Position numbers and translations under genes: made by a program. 64,000 nt of DNA, from positions 2,976,001-3,040,000 of the forward strand of contig NZ_AP022593.1 of the NCBI RefSeq assembly GCF_010731815.2, in the 5' to 3' direction. This document shows positions 11,311 through 20,696 of the stretch, one piece after another; within the stretch, counting starts at the first letter, position 1; every line of letters begins with the position of its first letter. Below the pieces are notes generated by a model that was not told where the DNA came from, did not search any database, and saw nothing but the letters and a program-made list of their open reading frames with translations. This DNA is from Mycolicibacterium arabiense. GTDB lineage: Bacteria; Actinomycetota; Actinomycetes; Mycobacteriales; Mycobacteriaceae.

Positions 11311-13141
11311 CTGGCTGGCCATCTCGCAGCACGGCCTGATCGGCGATCTCCGGACCTGCGCGCTCGTCGGCACCGAGGGCACCATCGACTGGTTCTGCGC
11401 GCCGCGATTCGACTCCCCGAGCGTGTTCGGCGCCATCCTCGACCCCGATCAGGGCGGCAGCTGGCGCCTGGCACCGACGTGCGACGTCTCTCGCACCCAG
11501 CAGTTCTACTTCCCCGACACCGCAGTGCTGATCACGCGGTTCCTCACCGACGACGGCGTCGCCGAAATCCACGACTTCATGCCGGTGCTCGGCGAAGGCG
11601 ACCCCGAGCACCGGCAGCGGCTGGTCCGCAGGGTCAGCGGCGTGCGCGGCACCATCCGGATGCACATGACGCTCGACGCCCGTCCCGACTACGGCAGGCA
11701 GCGCTGCCGCGCCGAGGAGGCCGGCGACGGCGTGCTCGTCACCGGTGACGGCGTACGCCTCGGGCTGGTCTCGTCGACGGCGCTGACGATCGACGAGGGC
11801 GACGACAACACCCGCGTCACCGCCGAGGTCGAATTGAGCAGGGGCGACACGGCGTTGTTCGTGCTGGAGATGCTCGGCGACGACGACGATCCGTCCTCGA
11901 ACACCATGGACATGACCGACGCGCTGCTCGGTGCCACCACGACGTTCTGGCGGAAGTGGCTGTCGCAGTCGCGCTACAGCGGCCGGTGGCGTGAGATGGT
12001 GCACCGTTCGGCCATCACGCTCAAGCTGCTGACCCACGAACCGACGGGCGCGATCATCGCAGCGCCGACCACCAGCCTTCCGGAACTAATTGGTGGCGGC
12101 CGCAATTGGGACTACCGCTACGTGTGGGTCCGGGACGCGGGTTTCGTGCTCTATGCGCTGCTGCGGCTCGGCTTCACCGGCGAGGCGCGCGCGTTCACCA
12201 GCTGGCTGTCCAAGCGCATCGGCAGGGAACACCGCCCGCCGAACGACGAGGACGACCTCGGCCCGCTGCGCGTGCTGTACGACATCGACGGCAACGTTCC
12301 CGGTGCGGAAATAGAACTCGAACACCTACGCGGATACCGTGATTCGAAGCCCGTGCGGGTCGGCAATGCCGCGGTCGATCAGCTGCAGCTCGACATCTAC
12401 GGCGAACTCATCGACTCGGTGTACCTGTTCAACAAGTACGGTCCCGGCATCAGCGACGACGCCTGGCACGACGTCGTCCAGGTCGTGGACTGGGTGATGC
12501 AGAACTGGGACCGCGACGATGCCAGCATGTGGGAGGCACGCGGCGAGATCCGGCCGTACACCGTCTCCCGGCTGATGTGCTGGGTGGCGTTGGAACGCAC
12601 CATCCGCATCGCCCGCCAGCGCGGGCTGCCAGGTGACATCCTGGGGTGGTCGCGGGTTCGCGACGAGATCTACGAGCGTATCATGTCGAAGTGCTGGAAC
12701 GCCGACCTGCAGACGTTCACGCAGGTCGAGGGCGGCACCGAACTCGACGCGGGGGTGTTGCTGATGCCGATGGTCAAGTTTCTCTCGCCCGCGGACCCGA
12801 AGTTCCTATCTACGCTCGAGGCGGTGGAGAACGGACTCGTCACCGACAGCCTGGTGTTCCGGTACACCCCGGAGAGCGACGGCCTCGACGGCGAGGAGGG
12901 CACGTTCTCGCTGTGCTCGTTCTGGTACGTCGAGGCGCTCACCCGGGCGGGCAGACTCGATGACGCGCAACTGGCGTTGGAGAAGATGTTCACCTACGCC
13001 AACCACGTCGGCCTCTACGCCGAACAGGTCAGCGCGACCGGCGACCAGGTTGGCAACTTCCCACAGGCGTTCACGCACTTCTCACTCATCAGCGCGGCGA
13101 TCAACCTCGACCGCGCACTCGACAAGGGGACGACTCGATGA
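11300..13141 (+). CDS. Glycoside hydrolase family 15 protein, probable trehalase
   Basis: A 613-residue cytoplasmic protein of the GH15 (glucoamylase-like) family. The N-terminal beta-sandwich starts with [20 protein letters not shown] and [14 protein letters not shown]; the (alpha/alpha)6 barrel contains [17 protein letters not shown] near residue 275 and the late glycosidase segment ending with [15 protein letters not shown]. Mycobacterial members of this subfamily have trehalase activity, splitting trehalose to glucose. The ATG at 11300 overlaps the zwf stop by 11 bases, and its own stop overlaps the next start (ATGA). Glucose released here could, once phosphorylated, feed Zwf. Confidence 0.85.
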   Translation: MDRDWLAISQHGLIGDLRTCALVGTEGTIDWFCAPRFDSPSVFGAILDPDQGGSWRLAPTCDVSRTQQFYFPDTAVLITRFLTDDGVAEIHDFMPVLGEGDPEHRQRLVRRVSGVRGTIRMHMTLDARPDYGRQRCRAEEAGDGVLVTGDGVRLGLVSSTALTIDEGDDNTRVTAEVELSRGDTALFVLEMLGDDDDPSSNTMDMTDALLGATTTFWRKWLSQSRYSGRWREMVHRSAITLKLLTHEPTGAIIAAPTTSLPELIGGGRNWDYRYVWVRDAGFVLYALLRLGFTGEARAFTSWLSKRIGREHRPPNDEDDLGPLRVLYDIDGNVPGAEIELEHLRGYRDSKPVRVGNAAVDQLQLDIYGELIDSVYLFNKYGPGISDDAWHDVVQVVDWVMQNWDRDDASMWEARGEIRPYTVSRLMCWVALERTIRIARQRGLPGDILGWSRVRDEIYERIMSKCWNADLQTFTQVEGGTELDAGVLLMPMVKFLSPADPKFLSTLEAVENGLVTDSLVFRYTPESDGLDGEEGTFSLCSFWYVEALTRAGRLDDAQLALEKMFTYANHVGLYAEQVSATGDQVGNFPQAFTHFSLISAAINLDRALDKGTTR

Positions 13142-13764
13142 CCAGTACCGCTCAACGCGAACGCGCCGCACTCGTCGACACCATGCGCGGCGCCGGCCCG
13201 GACCACCCGACCCTGTGTGGGGACTGGACCACCCGGGATCTGGCCGCCCACTTGGTGATTCGCGAGCGACGCGTGGACGCCGCGCCCGGCATCCTGATCC
13301 CGAAGTTCGCGGGCTATACGGAGCGGGTGCAGACGCAGGTCGCCGCAGAGACCGATTGGGACGAGTTGCTGACGCTCGTCGGGTCCGGTCCTCCGACGCT
13401 GTCGCCGTTCAAGCTGCTCGATCCGCTGATCAACGTGACCGAGATGTTCATCCACCACGAGGACGTGCGGCGTGCGGCGAGTGGCTGGGAGCCCCGTCGC
13501 CTGGACGAGTCGGTCTCGGCGGGGTTGGCTCGCAACGTGTCGTTGATGTCGCGCCTGCTGCTGGCCAAGGCGCCTGCGCACGTGACGCTGCGCACGACCG
13601 ACGGCAAGACGCTGGCCAACATGGGCAAGGGACCGACGGTCGTGATCACCGGTGAACCGCTGGAGTTGCTGCTGTTCGTCTCCGGCCGCGACGAGGTCCG
13701 TCTGACGTTCTCCGGCGACGACGACGCGGTGGCTGCGGTCCGCGAGAACCGCGGCGGGCTCTAG
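13138..13764 (+). CDS. TIGR03085-type DinB/mycothiol-dependent isomerase-like protein
   Basis: A 208-residue protein of the TIGR03085 group, in the wider DinB/maleylpyruvate-isomerase superfamily. It starts with an N-terminal helix and the typical HPTLCGDWTTRDLAAHLVIR. The metal ligands of the fold are suggested by the His in LAAHL and by the later IHHEDVRRA pair. Related enzymes use mycothiol as cofactor or bind zinc. Its position as last member of the overlapping mtr-zwf-GH15 run makes a mycothiol-linked role attractive, but the activity is unknown. Confidence 0.75.
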   Translation: MTSTAQRERAALVDTMRGAGPDHPTLCGDWTTRDLAAHLVIRERRVDAAPGILIPKFAGYTERVQTQVAAETDWDELLTLVGSGPPTLSPFKLLDPLINVTEMFIHHEDVRRAASGWEPRRLDESVSAGLARNVSLMSRLLLAKAPAHVTLRTTDGKTLANMGKGPTVVITGEPLELLLFVSGRDEVRLTFSGDDDAVAAVRENRGGL

Positions 13765-13826
13765 GGCCCTGAGGGGATTAGGGTTCGGCGGGCAGGAGCG
13801 AAGCGACTCGGGGATAGGCTCAGCAC

Positions 13827-14759
13827 ATGGACTTCCGCGTATTCGTCGAACCACAGCAGGGCGCCACGTACGGCGATCAACTCGCCCTGGCCCAGGCCGC
13901 CGAGTCACTCGGTTACTCCGCGTTCTTCCGGTCCGACCACTACCTCGCGATGAGCGGCGACGGCCTGCCCGGGCCGACGGACTCGTGGGTCACGCTCGGC
14001 GGCATCGCCCGCGAGACGTCGACGATTCGCCTTGGCACGATGGTCACCTCGGCCACGTTCCGCCACCCAGGCGTGCTGGCGATCTCGGTGGCGCAGGTCG
14101 ACGAGATGAGCGGTGGCCGTGTAGAACTCGGCCTCGGCGCGGGGTGGTTCGAAGCCGAGCACCAGGCCTACGCGATCCCGTTCCCGCCGCTCGGCGAGCG
14201 GTTCGACCGACTCGGCGAGCAACTCGACATCCTCACCGGCATGTGGGGCACCCCGGTCGGCGAGACGTACGACTTCTTCGGCACCCACTACCAGGTCAGT
14301 GAGTCGCCTGCGCTGCCGAAACCCGCGCAGTCGCCCACGCCGCCGATCATCATCGGCGGCGGCGGGCCCAAGCGCACGCCTGCGCTGACGGCCAAGTACG
14401 CCGCCGAGTTCAACATGCCGTTCGCGTCGCTGGACGACCTGACCGCGCAGTACGAGCGCGTCGCGGCGGCAGTCGCCGATGCCGGCCGGGCCAAGGACTC
14501 GCTGACCTACTCCGCCGCATTCGTGCTGTGCGCGGGTCGCGACGAGCAGGACGTCTCGCGCCGCGCCGACGCGATCGGCCGCGAGGTCGACGAGCTGCGC
14601 GAGAACTCGCCGCTGGCGGGCACCGCGGGTGAGATCGTGGACCGTCTCGGCTCGTTCATTGACGGGGGCGTTCAGCGGGTGTACCTGCAGACCCTCGACA
14701 TGTCCGATCTCGACCACCTCGAGTTCTTCGCCTCCGAGGTCGTCCGCCAGTTGGTCTGA
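13827..14759 (+). CDS. LLM-class flavin/F420-dependent oxidoreductase
   Basis: A 310-residue luciferase-like TIM-barrel oxidoreductase of the TIGR03560-like group. Typical motifs are YSAFFRSDHYL, STIRLGTMVTSATFRHPGVL, GGRVELGLGAGWFEAEHQAY and PIIIGGGGPKRTPAL. In mycobacteria such proteins usually bind coenzyme F420. The substrate is unknown. The gene is separated from its left neighbour by 62 bases and is followed by a short membrane protein. Confidence 0.85.
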   Translation: MDFRVFVEPQQGATYGDQLALAQAAESLGYSAFFRSDHYLAMSGDGLPGPTDSWVTLGGIARETSTIRLGTMVTSATFRHPGVLAISVAQVDEMSGGRVELGLGAGWFEAEHQAYAIPFPPLGERFDRLGEQLDILTGMWGTPVGETYDFFGTHYQVSESPALPKPAQSPTPPIIIGGGGPKRTPALTAKYAAEFNMPFASLDDLTAQYERVAAAVADAGRAKDSLTYSAAFVLCAGRDEQDVSRRADAIGREVDELRENSPLAGTAGEIVDRLGSFIDGGVQRVYLQTLDMSDLDHLEFFASEVVRQLV

Positions 14760-14799
14760 CCCGTCACGTACGGCGAGGTCGCGGCTACTATCGGTGCCC

Positions 14800-15243
14800 G
14801 TGACCGAACCCGCGTGGCACGAGCGCACCTCGACGCTCCTCGCCGCGAGTGTCGGGGCCGTCGCCGTCATCGCCGTCGTGTACTTCCTCGTCTCCGCGCT
14901 GGTCCGGGACTCCGACGCGCCGGGGCCCGCACAGCAGTACTTCACCGACACCACCACCTCGGGTAGCCGCACCCCCTCGTCGGGGTCGGCGACGACCACC
15001 ACCGGCACGGTGACCAGCACCAGCCCGCCGATGACGACCGACATCGACGCTCCGAACGCGCCGCCGCCGCCCCCCACGTCGGGCACGGAGACGTCGGGCA
15101 CCGAGACATCGGGCACCGAGACGTCGCCGGGTGAGCCCAGCACGACGACGCGGACTCCGCGCGCGACCGATGATGACGATCCGACCACTACCCGGTCACG
15201 TCCTCGACTCAACGAGACCAGGACGCTGTACCCGCGCCCGTGA
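14800..15243 (+). CDS. Single-pass membrane protein with Thr/Ser/Pro-rich tail
   Basis: A 147-residue protein starting at GTG (14800). A short N-terminus (TEPAWHERTSTLL) is followed by one hydrophobic segment (about residues 10-32, AASVGAVAVIAVVYFLVSAL) and a tail almost wholly of Thr, Ser, Pro and Gly, including three GTETS units in tandem. The tail probably lies in the cell-envelope space and could be O-mannosylated, but that is inference. The next gene has the same design. Confidence 0.65.
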   Translation: MTEPAWHERTSTLLAASVGAVAVIAVVYFLVSALVRDSDAPGPAQQYFTDTTTSGSRTPSSGSATTTTGTVTSTSPPMTTDIDAPNAPPPPPTSGTETSGTETSGTETSPGEPSTTTRTPRATDDDDPTTTRSRPRLNETRTLYPRP

Positions 15244-15273
15244 CGGTCGCGCCGCGCCCTACCATCGGTGGTC

Positions 15274-15867
15274 ATGACGCGTAGCGGACCTCCCGACGAT
15301 CCGAATCAAGCCTCCGGCGACGACCCGACCCAGTACGCGAGCTACGGCAACCAGGGTTACGGCGACCAGGCCTACGCCGACTACCAGGGTGGCGAGCCGA
15401 CGGGACCCTACGAGCAGTATCAGACCGGCGCCCAGTACGAGCCCGTGCCGGAGCCGGAGACGCCGTGGTACCGCAAGCCCGGTCCGCTCGTCGCCCTCGG
15501 CGCCGTGGCCGCGCTGCTGGTCGCCGCGATCGTCTACCTGGCGATCAACCTCGCCGATGACGACTCCACGACCACCGACGTCACCACGACGACGAGTACG
15601 TCGGAGACGTCGTCCGAGGGCGTCGCTCCGGAACCGTCCGGCACCGAGACCGTGACGCAGTCGCCGTCGACCTCGGCCGAGACCTCCAGCGAGGCACCGT
15701 CGACCACGACGACGACCACTGCGCCATCCACGACGACCACCACGACCCCGCCGCCCACCACGAGCACCAGCACGAGTACCAGTACGAGCACCAGCACCGT
15801 CACGGAGACCAGCACCGCGACCCAGACGGTCACCGAGTCGGCGCCCACGCCCGCCAGTCAGCCCTGA
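15274..15867 (+). CDS. Single-pass membrane protein with long Thr/Ser-rich tail
   Basis: A 197-residue protein starting at the ATG at 15274. The N-terminal 70 residues are rich in Gly, Gln and Tyr (YGNQGYGDQAYADYQGG). A PWYRKPGPLVAL boundary leads into one membrane helix (about 73-93), and the remainder is low-complexity Thr/Ser/Pro with runs such as TTTTTT and alternating TS. The Hsp70-like protein at 21532-23469 has an almost identical PWYKRPPLLFGA membrane boundary and Thr-rich tail, suggesting a common extracytoplasmic module. It converges on iniC with a six-base gap. Confidence 0.65.
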   Translation: MTRSGPPDDPNQASGDDPTQYASYGNQGYGDQAYADYQGGEPTGPYEQYQTGAQYEPVPEPETPWYRKPGPLVALGAVAALLVAAIVYLAINLADDDSTTTDVTTTTSTSETSSEGVAPEPSGTETVTQSPSTSAETSSEAPSTTTTTTAPSTTTTTTPPPTTSTSTSTSTSTSTVTETSTATQTVTESAPTPASQP

Positions 15868-15873
15868 GTCGGG

Positions 15874-17367
15874 TCAGCGGCGCTGGGCTGCGTACTCCGC
15901 GACCAGCGCCTCGGCACTGCGCACCGCGGCTCGGCACGCCCTGGTGGTGAACGGGTCGTTGAGCGGGTGGTCGGCGCGACGCCGCCAGCGTTGCGCGGCG
16001 GCGAACGCGGCGCGTGGGCCGTCATAGGGCGTGTCGGGCTGTAGTCCGAGCCGGCTGGCCGGGTCGGTGCCCGATCCGCCGATGATGCGCCGCAGCGAGG
16101 CCATCTCCTCGTCGTTGAGCGTCGTCGGCCGCGACCGCAGCGCGCTGAGCAGACGCAGCTCCTCGAAGGCATGCGTGTCGGCCAGCAGCGGGTCGATGTC
16201 GGCCACGATGTACGGCGTCGCGTAAATCGGGTGGGCCTCGACGAAGCGGCGCAGTGACACCAGCGCGGTGTGCGCCTTGAGCAGATCGGACCGCTGCGCG
16301 AACTGCTGGTCGATGACGTCGCGCAGCGCGACCAGGCCGCTGCGCTCGAGCAGTTCGTCGGCCAGCGCCACCGAGTCGCCGATCCCGGCCCGCAGCACGG
16401 CGATCGAGATGCGGATGCCGAACATGCCGAACCGTTCGAGCAGCGCCGATCGCGTCGCGGCGTCCACCGGCAGCTGGCTGTCCTCACGGACGAAGCGGTC
16501 GGCCGACAGCATCGCCTTGTTCAGCTCGGCCGCGTCGACCCCGGCGAGCTTCTCGAGCGCCACGAACTCGCTCTGGCGCAGTGTGCGCGCGGTCAGCGCC
16601 AGCAGCCCCGACACGGGCACCACGGCCTGGCAGATGCCGGTCTTGTCCATCTCGGCGGTGAAGCGGGTGGCGACGTCCTTGGCCGACAGCATCGCGTCGA
16701 TGCGGCCCGCCCCAATCTCGTCGGCGCGCGACGCCACGCCGATGACGCCGAGTGCGCCCGAGGCGCCGCCGACCAGCGTGCCGATCTGCTTGAGCAGTGC
16801 GATGTCCGCGGCGTTGAGGGTGCGCAGCAGGAACACCACGGCGTCGACGCGCGGGACGCCGTCCTCGGGCACCAGCAGGCGCAGTGTCCGCTCGGAGACG
16901 TCGCGGTTCAGCGACGACGTGCCGGGGGTGTCGATGATCGTGGCGTCGATCAGTTCGGCGGCCGGCCACTCCACGTCGAGGTCGAACACCTCGGCCGGGT
17001 CGAGCCGGGTGAGGTCGAACGTCAGGCCGCGGTCGCGGGGATCACGCGTGATCGGCACGTTCGTCCGGCGCCCGCCGCGGTGGTTCGCCGTGACCCTCGG
17101 GGTGGGGCCGTTGCGGAACCAGGTGACGATGCGGGTGGCCTCGGTGGCGTCCGTCGGGGCGATCTCCTCGCCGACGAGTGCGTTCACCAGCGTGGACTTG
17201 CCGGCCTTGAGCGTGCCCGCGAGCGCGATGCGGATCGGCTGGTTGAGCCGGCGGCCGATCCAGTCGAGTTCGTCGTGGATGTCGGGGCGGTGTTGGTATG
17301 CCGGGTCCGACCGGTACGCCTGCACGGTTCCGGCCAGGATCGCGCGCACCCGATCGCTCGTGCTCAT
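15874..17367 (-). CDS. iniC: Dynamin-like GTPase IniC
   Basis: A 497-residue dynamin-family GTPase, the third product of the isoniazid-inducible iniBAC operon (Rv0343 in M. tuberculosis). The P loop is ALAGTLKAGKSTLVNAL (about residues 47-63), switch II DTPGTSSLN and a G4-like ASRADEI. The rest is helical, as expected for a stalk. The family remodels membranes and is induced by cell-wall inhibitors such as isoniazid and ethambutol. It follows iniA by 48 bases, in the usual iniB-iniA-iniC order. Confidence 0.92.
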   Translation of the reverse strand: MSTSDRVRAILAGTVQAYRSDPAYQHRPDIHDELDWIGRRLNQPIRIALAGTLKAGKSTLVNALVGEEIAPTDATEATRIVTWFRNGPTPRVTANHRGGRRTNVPITRDPRDRGLTFDLTRLDPAEVFDLDVEWPAAELIDATIIDTPGTSSLNRDVSERTLRLLVPEDGVPRVDAVVFLLRTLNAADIALLKQIGTLVGGASGALGVIGVASRADEIGAGRIDAMLSAKDVATRFTAEMDKTGICQAVVPVSGLLALTARTLRQSEFVALEKLAGVDAAELNKAMLSADRFVREDSQLPVDAATRSALLERFGMFGIRISIAVLRAGIGDSVALADELLERSGLVALRDVIDQQFAQRSDLLKAHTALVSLRRFVEAHPIYATPYIVADIDPLLADTHAFEELRLLSALRSRPTTLNDEEMASLRRIIGGSGTDPASRLGLQPDTPYDGPRAAFAAAQRWRRRADHPLNDPFTTRACRAAVRSAEALVAEYAAQRR

Positions 17368-17415
17368 ATCGCGCTACCCCGAAGTTCTCCCCTGTGACGT
17401 TGCCGGTTCACCAGC

Positions 17416-19275
17416 CTAGGTGCCGACGGGTGCGGGACTCGGCCCGGTCGCCCGGGTCGACAACTTCTCCGCGTGTTCGGTGACCTGGCGCAGGATGTTG
17501 AGTTGCCGTTCGAGTTCGCGCACGCGTGCGCCGCGCTCGTTCTCCTCGAGCTTCGCCGCGGCGAGGGTGGCCTGCAGCGATTCGCTCAGCGAGCGGTTGG
17601 CCTGGTTCGCGATCTCGCGGTAGTGGTCGCGGAGCTGGCGCTGGATGCCCTTGAGCCGGTCGCGGGATTCCTTGGTGACGACGAAGGAGACGTCGTCGAC
17701 GAAGCGGCGCATGTTGTTCTTGGCCTCGCTGCGCACCCGCAGCATGCGGTTGTCCATGTCGTCCTTGTAGGCCTTGCGGCCCAGCAGGGCACCAGCGCCG
17801 ATCGACAGCGGGTTGAACATGCCGAGACCGGCGAAGGTCGTCAGCATGCCGAACATCATCACACCGCCGAACGACCCGCGCATGCCCGAGACCACCCGGT
17901 CGCCTGCGCGCACGGGCTTGGCTTCGAGCCGCGACACCGACTTGAGTTCGCCGAAGCCCTCGCCCATCTCGCGGGCGTCGATGCGCGGCGTGTCGATCGC
18001 GTCGATGCCTGCCTGCATGAAGACCCGGGCCACCTCGTCGGCGAGCACCTCGGCGCGCTGGTACGCCCAGACGAAGTTGTCGCCGACGGCCGTGGCGACG
18101 GCGTTCTCGAGTTCGGACCCGATCTCGGCCCAGTGCTGCGTCGGATCGCAGTCGTCGATGACCTTCTCGGTGTACTGGGTGATCGCCCGGAACCGCCCGC
18201 GCAGATCGTGTTCGACGTCGGCGGTCAGGTCGGAGATGCCGTCGTTGAGCACCTGCTGCCACAGCGCGGTGTGCGCCATGGCCTCCTGCGCGTCGCGCTT
18301 GCGTTGCTCGAGGTCCGCGGTGAGCCGTTCCCGCTCGGACGGATCGTTGATCGACGCCAGCTCGGAGCTGACGGCGAGCGTCAGATGTTCGGCGGCCGAA
18401 CGCACTTCGGTGAGCACCTGGTCACGAACCCGGTCGTTCTCCCGCGACAGCACCTTCTCGCTGAGGAACTTCACGATGGCCGGGAAGTTCGACTCCTCGT
18501 TGAGTTCCTTGTCGTTCAGCGAGATGGCATGGCTGCGCAGCACCGCCGACACCGGCACGATCGGGGTGTCGATGCCGGCGCGGCGCAGGTGTGCGACGTT
18601 GGCGTCGACGATCTCGCGCCAGTGCGGGTAGAGGTCGGTCTTGGTCGCGAGAATCGTTGCCACCGGGCAGATCTCGAGCGCCTGCCTGATGAAGGTCATC
18701 TCGGGTTCGATGAACTCCTGGCTGGTGTCGCTGACCATCAGCAGCGCGTCGGCGTCCGGAAGCAGACCCAGCGTCGACGCCAGGTGCGGCTGGCCGTGAC
18801 CGCCGACGCCCGGGGTGTCGACGAACGCCAGCCCGTTCTTCAGCAGCGGGCTGGGGGCGGTGACCTCGACGCGCAGCACCTCCCTGCCACCGGCTTCCGG
18901 CGCCCGCCGTAGATCGGTCTGCACCCGCGACGGCGGGATCGGGATCACCTCGGGCTCGTCGCCGTCGCCGTTGGACACGACGATCTGCGCGGTGGCCTGC
19001 TCACCGAACGACACGACGGTCGCCAGGACGGTGGTCTCGTCGTCGCCGACGCGGGCGACGGGCACGTTCAGCAGCGAGTTGAGCAGCTGGCTCTTGCCCT
19101 GCTTGAGCTGGCCGGCGATCACCACCCGGATCTGCGGGTCGGAGATCCGGACCTTCGCGCGGCCGAGGCGCTCGACGAGATCCCCCCGGTCGTAGGCAGC
19201 GGCGATCTTCGTGCTGTGGTCGATCAGCTCGACGATGACCTTGACCGGTCTGGCCGGTGCGTTCGGTTGCGTCAT
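17416..19275 (-). CDS. iniA: Dynamin-like GTPase IniA
   Basis: A 619-residue bacterial dynamin-like protein (Rv0342 homologue) reported to bind and divide membranes under drug stress. Seen are the P loop IAGQLKQGKSQLLNSLL (about residues 53-69), switch I with DDETTVLATVV, switch II VDTPGVGGHGQ and G4 ATKTDLY. A helical stalk follows, with a hydrophobic lipid-interacting tip around residues 475-500 (GVMMFGMLTTFAGLGMF), then a C-terminal coiled coil (ERGARVRELERQLNILR). A perfect 28-base palindrome sits between iniB and iniA and could tune its expression. Confidence 0.94.
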   Translation of the reverse strand: MTQPNAPARPVKVIVELIDHSTKIAAAYDRGDLVERLGRAKVRISDPQIRVVIAGQLKQGKSQLLNSLLNVPVARVGDDETTVLATVVSFGEQATAQIVVSNGDGDEPEVIPIPPSRVQTDLRRAPEAGGREVLRVEVTAPSPLLKNGLAFVDTPGVGGHGQPHLASTLGLLPDADALLMVSDTSQEFIEPEMTFIRQALEICPVATILATKTDLYPHWREIVDANVAHLRRAGIDTPIVPVSAVLRSHAISLNDKELNEESNFPAIVKFLSEKVLSRENDRVRDQVLTEVRSAAEHLTLAVSSELASINDPSERERLTADLEQRKRDAQEAMAHTALWQQVLNDGISDLTADVEHDLRGRFRAITQYTEKVIDDCDPTQHWAEIGSELENAVATAVGDNFVWAYQRAEVLADEVARVFMQAGIDAIDTPRIDAREMGEGFGELKSVSRLEAKPVRAGDRVVSGMRGSFGGVMMFGMLTTFAGLGMFNPLSIGAGALLGRKAYKDDMDNRMLRVRSEAKNNMRRFVDDVSFVVTKESRDRLKGIQRQLRDHYREIANQANRSLSESLQATLAAAKLEENERGARVRELERQLNILRQVTEHAEKLSTRATGPSPAPVGT

Positions 19276-19322
19276 GGTGTCTCTTCCCCTGCCTGCGTCA
19301 GGCCAACGGTAAACGCACGAAC

Positions 19323-19350
19323 TGGCGGGAACCTCGAGGTTCCCGCCAGT
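19323..19350 (-). terminator. Perfect palindrome between iniB and iniA, terminator- or attenuator-like
   Basis: The 28 bases form a perfect palindrome with two 14-base arms meeting at CTCGAG. It lies 24 bases after the iniB stop and 48 bases before the iniA start. There is no following T run, as is common for mycobacterial hairpins. Since iniB and iniA belong to one operon, it may end part of the iniB transcripts or stabilise their 3' ends. Confidence 0.6.
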
Positions 19351-19373
19351 CGCGGATCATGCGTCGGTCTCGA

Positions 19374-20426
19374 TCAGAATGCGTCGAAACCGGTGTTGGT
19401 GTTGTTGTTCGACGCCAGATCGGTGTCGACGTCGTTGTTCGAGGCGATGTCGGTGTCGATCTCGGTGTCGTTGTTCGACGCGATGTCGGTGTCGTTGTTC
19501 GACCCGATGTTGGACTCGAAGCTCGAGGAGTTGTCCTCGACCGACGTGTTCGCCTCGGTCTCGACCGACGTCTGGACCTGGGAGCTGACCGAGTTGTCGA
19601 CGGTGTTGTCGCTACCCGAGTCGCCACCGATGTTGGTCTGGCTGCCGCCGACGGTGCTGGTGTCGTTGTCGACGATCACGATGCCGCCGCCACCTGCGTT
19701 GCCGCCGGAGGCGTCGCCGCCGCCGATGCCGATGAGGCTGCCGCCACCGCTGGCACCGCCGCCGTTGCCACCGCTGGCGTCGACGTCGTTGAGCACGGGG
19801 CCCTCGTTGTCCTGGATGACGGTGCTGCCGCCGGTGGCGGTGGTGCCGTTGTCCTCGATGTCGCCCTCGCCGATGTTGACGTTGGAGCCGGTTCCGGCGA
19901 TGACGTCACCGTTGTTGACGTCGTTGTTGTTGCCGAGGACCGCGCCGTCACCGGTCACGACGTCGCCGTCGTTGTCGCCGCCGACGACCACGCCGCCGTT
20001 GGTGGCGGTGTTGCTGGTCTTGTCGCCGAAGGTGATGTCACCGAAGCCCAGGTTGAAGGCACCGTTCTGGGCGTTGGCGCCGGCGCTCTGGTCCGGGCTG
20101 AACAGGTCGTTGTTGCTGGCCAGGTCGGTGTTGTTCCGGCTGGCGAACTCCGTGGCGGTCTGCGGCGCGAACGTCGTCTGCGGGGAGAACGGCGAGGCGA
20201 AGTTGTGGTGATCGGACACCGCCCGCTGCAGACCGACGATCGGGTCGCCACCGCCGCCGAGGGCCAGTCCGGCCGGGGCCGCGCTGGCGGCGACGGCCTG
20301 GAGCTGGGCCGGGCTGACGCTGGGGAAGCCGGCGTCACGCAGGGCGCCATCCGGGTCCGTCACGAAGGCCGCGGCGACGTCGGGGCTACGGAAGAGGTCG
20401 AGGATGTAGTCGATCAGAGTGGTCAT
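19374..20426 (-). CDS. iniB: IniB, Gly/Asn/Asp-rich isoniazid-inducible protein
   Basis: A 350-residue protein, first gene of the iniBAC operon (Rv0341 homologue). The N-terminal domain (about 1-60, LIDYILDLFRSPDVAAAFVT then DPDGALRDAGF) is shared with the paralogue at 20697-21245. The remainder is low complexity: a Gly/Asn/Asp/Val-rich centre resembling PE_PGRS-like sequence (about 170-280) and a tail of repeated SNND units (about 310-345) ending in GFDAF. Its molecular role is unknown; induction by cell-wall inhibitors is known for the family. The repeat-rich DNA is prone to length change. Confidence 0.9.
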   Translation of the reverse strand: MTTLIDYILDLFRSPDVAAAFVTDPDGALRDAGFPSVSPAQLQAVAASAAPAGLALGGGGDPIVGLQRAVSDHHNFASPFSPQTTFAPQTATEFASRNNTDLASNNDLFSPDQSAGANAQNGAFNLGFGDITFGDKTSNTATNGGVVVGGDNDGDVVTGDGAVLGNNNDVNNGDVIAGTGSNVNIGEGDIEDNGTTATGGSTVIQDNEGPVLNDVDASGGNGGGASGGGSLIGIGGGDASGGNAGGGGIVIVDNDTSTVGGSQTNIGGDSGSDNTVDNSVSSQVQTSVETEANTSVEDNSSSFESNIGSNNDTDIASNNDTEIDTDIASNNDVDTDLASNNNTNTGFDAF

Positions 20427-20584
20427 CGGACTGCCTTTCGGTTGGGGTTCTCGGATTTGGACGAGGAGCCTGTCGCCGGCTGTCCGGCGAACTGACTACG
20501 AATCTATGGATCCGCGAGGCCACCGGGAACGGGGCCGAAACCCCTGCTCTCACCCTGCCATGGTGGGATGCCCCTGGGGTTTGC

Positions 20585-20600
20585 GTTAGGGGATTAGGGG
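20585..20600. promoter_or_regulatory. Tandem GTTAGGGG/ATTAGGGG motif upstream of iniB
   Basis: Two adjacent 8-mers, GTTAGGGG and ATTAGGGG, lie about 160 bases before the iniB start within its 270-base upstream region. The same GTTAGGGG word recurs twice, with a CTTAGGGG variant, in the divergent region at 21363-21404. This makes it a candidate binding site for the local regulator. No experiment supports it here. Confidence 0.35.
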
Positions 20601-20646
20601 ATTGGTCGGGGGTCGCCTGTTCTACCCCGTGAACTGCCCGAATACG

Positions 20647-20680
20647 ACGACAGCGCGGCCGTTTCCGGCCGCGCTGTCGT
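20647..20680 (-). terminator. Intrinsic terminator-like hairpin after the IniB-like gene
   Basis: Two perfect 15-base arms enclose a four-base loop (TTTC), 16 bases downstream of the stop of the minus-strand gene at 20697-21245. The stem is very GC-rich and lacks a T tail. It likely separates that gene from iniB. Confidence 0.7.
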
Positions 20681-20696
20681 GGTGTGCAGGGTGAAT

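Noticed and set aside
15700-15850. CRISPR-like or satellite DNA in the Thr/Ser repeat regions (also 23150-23340 and 19420-19520)
   Set aside because: The repeats are short, in frame and encode low-complexity protein tails; there are no uniform spacers.
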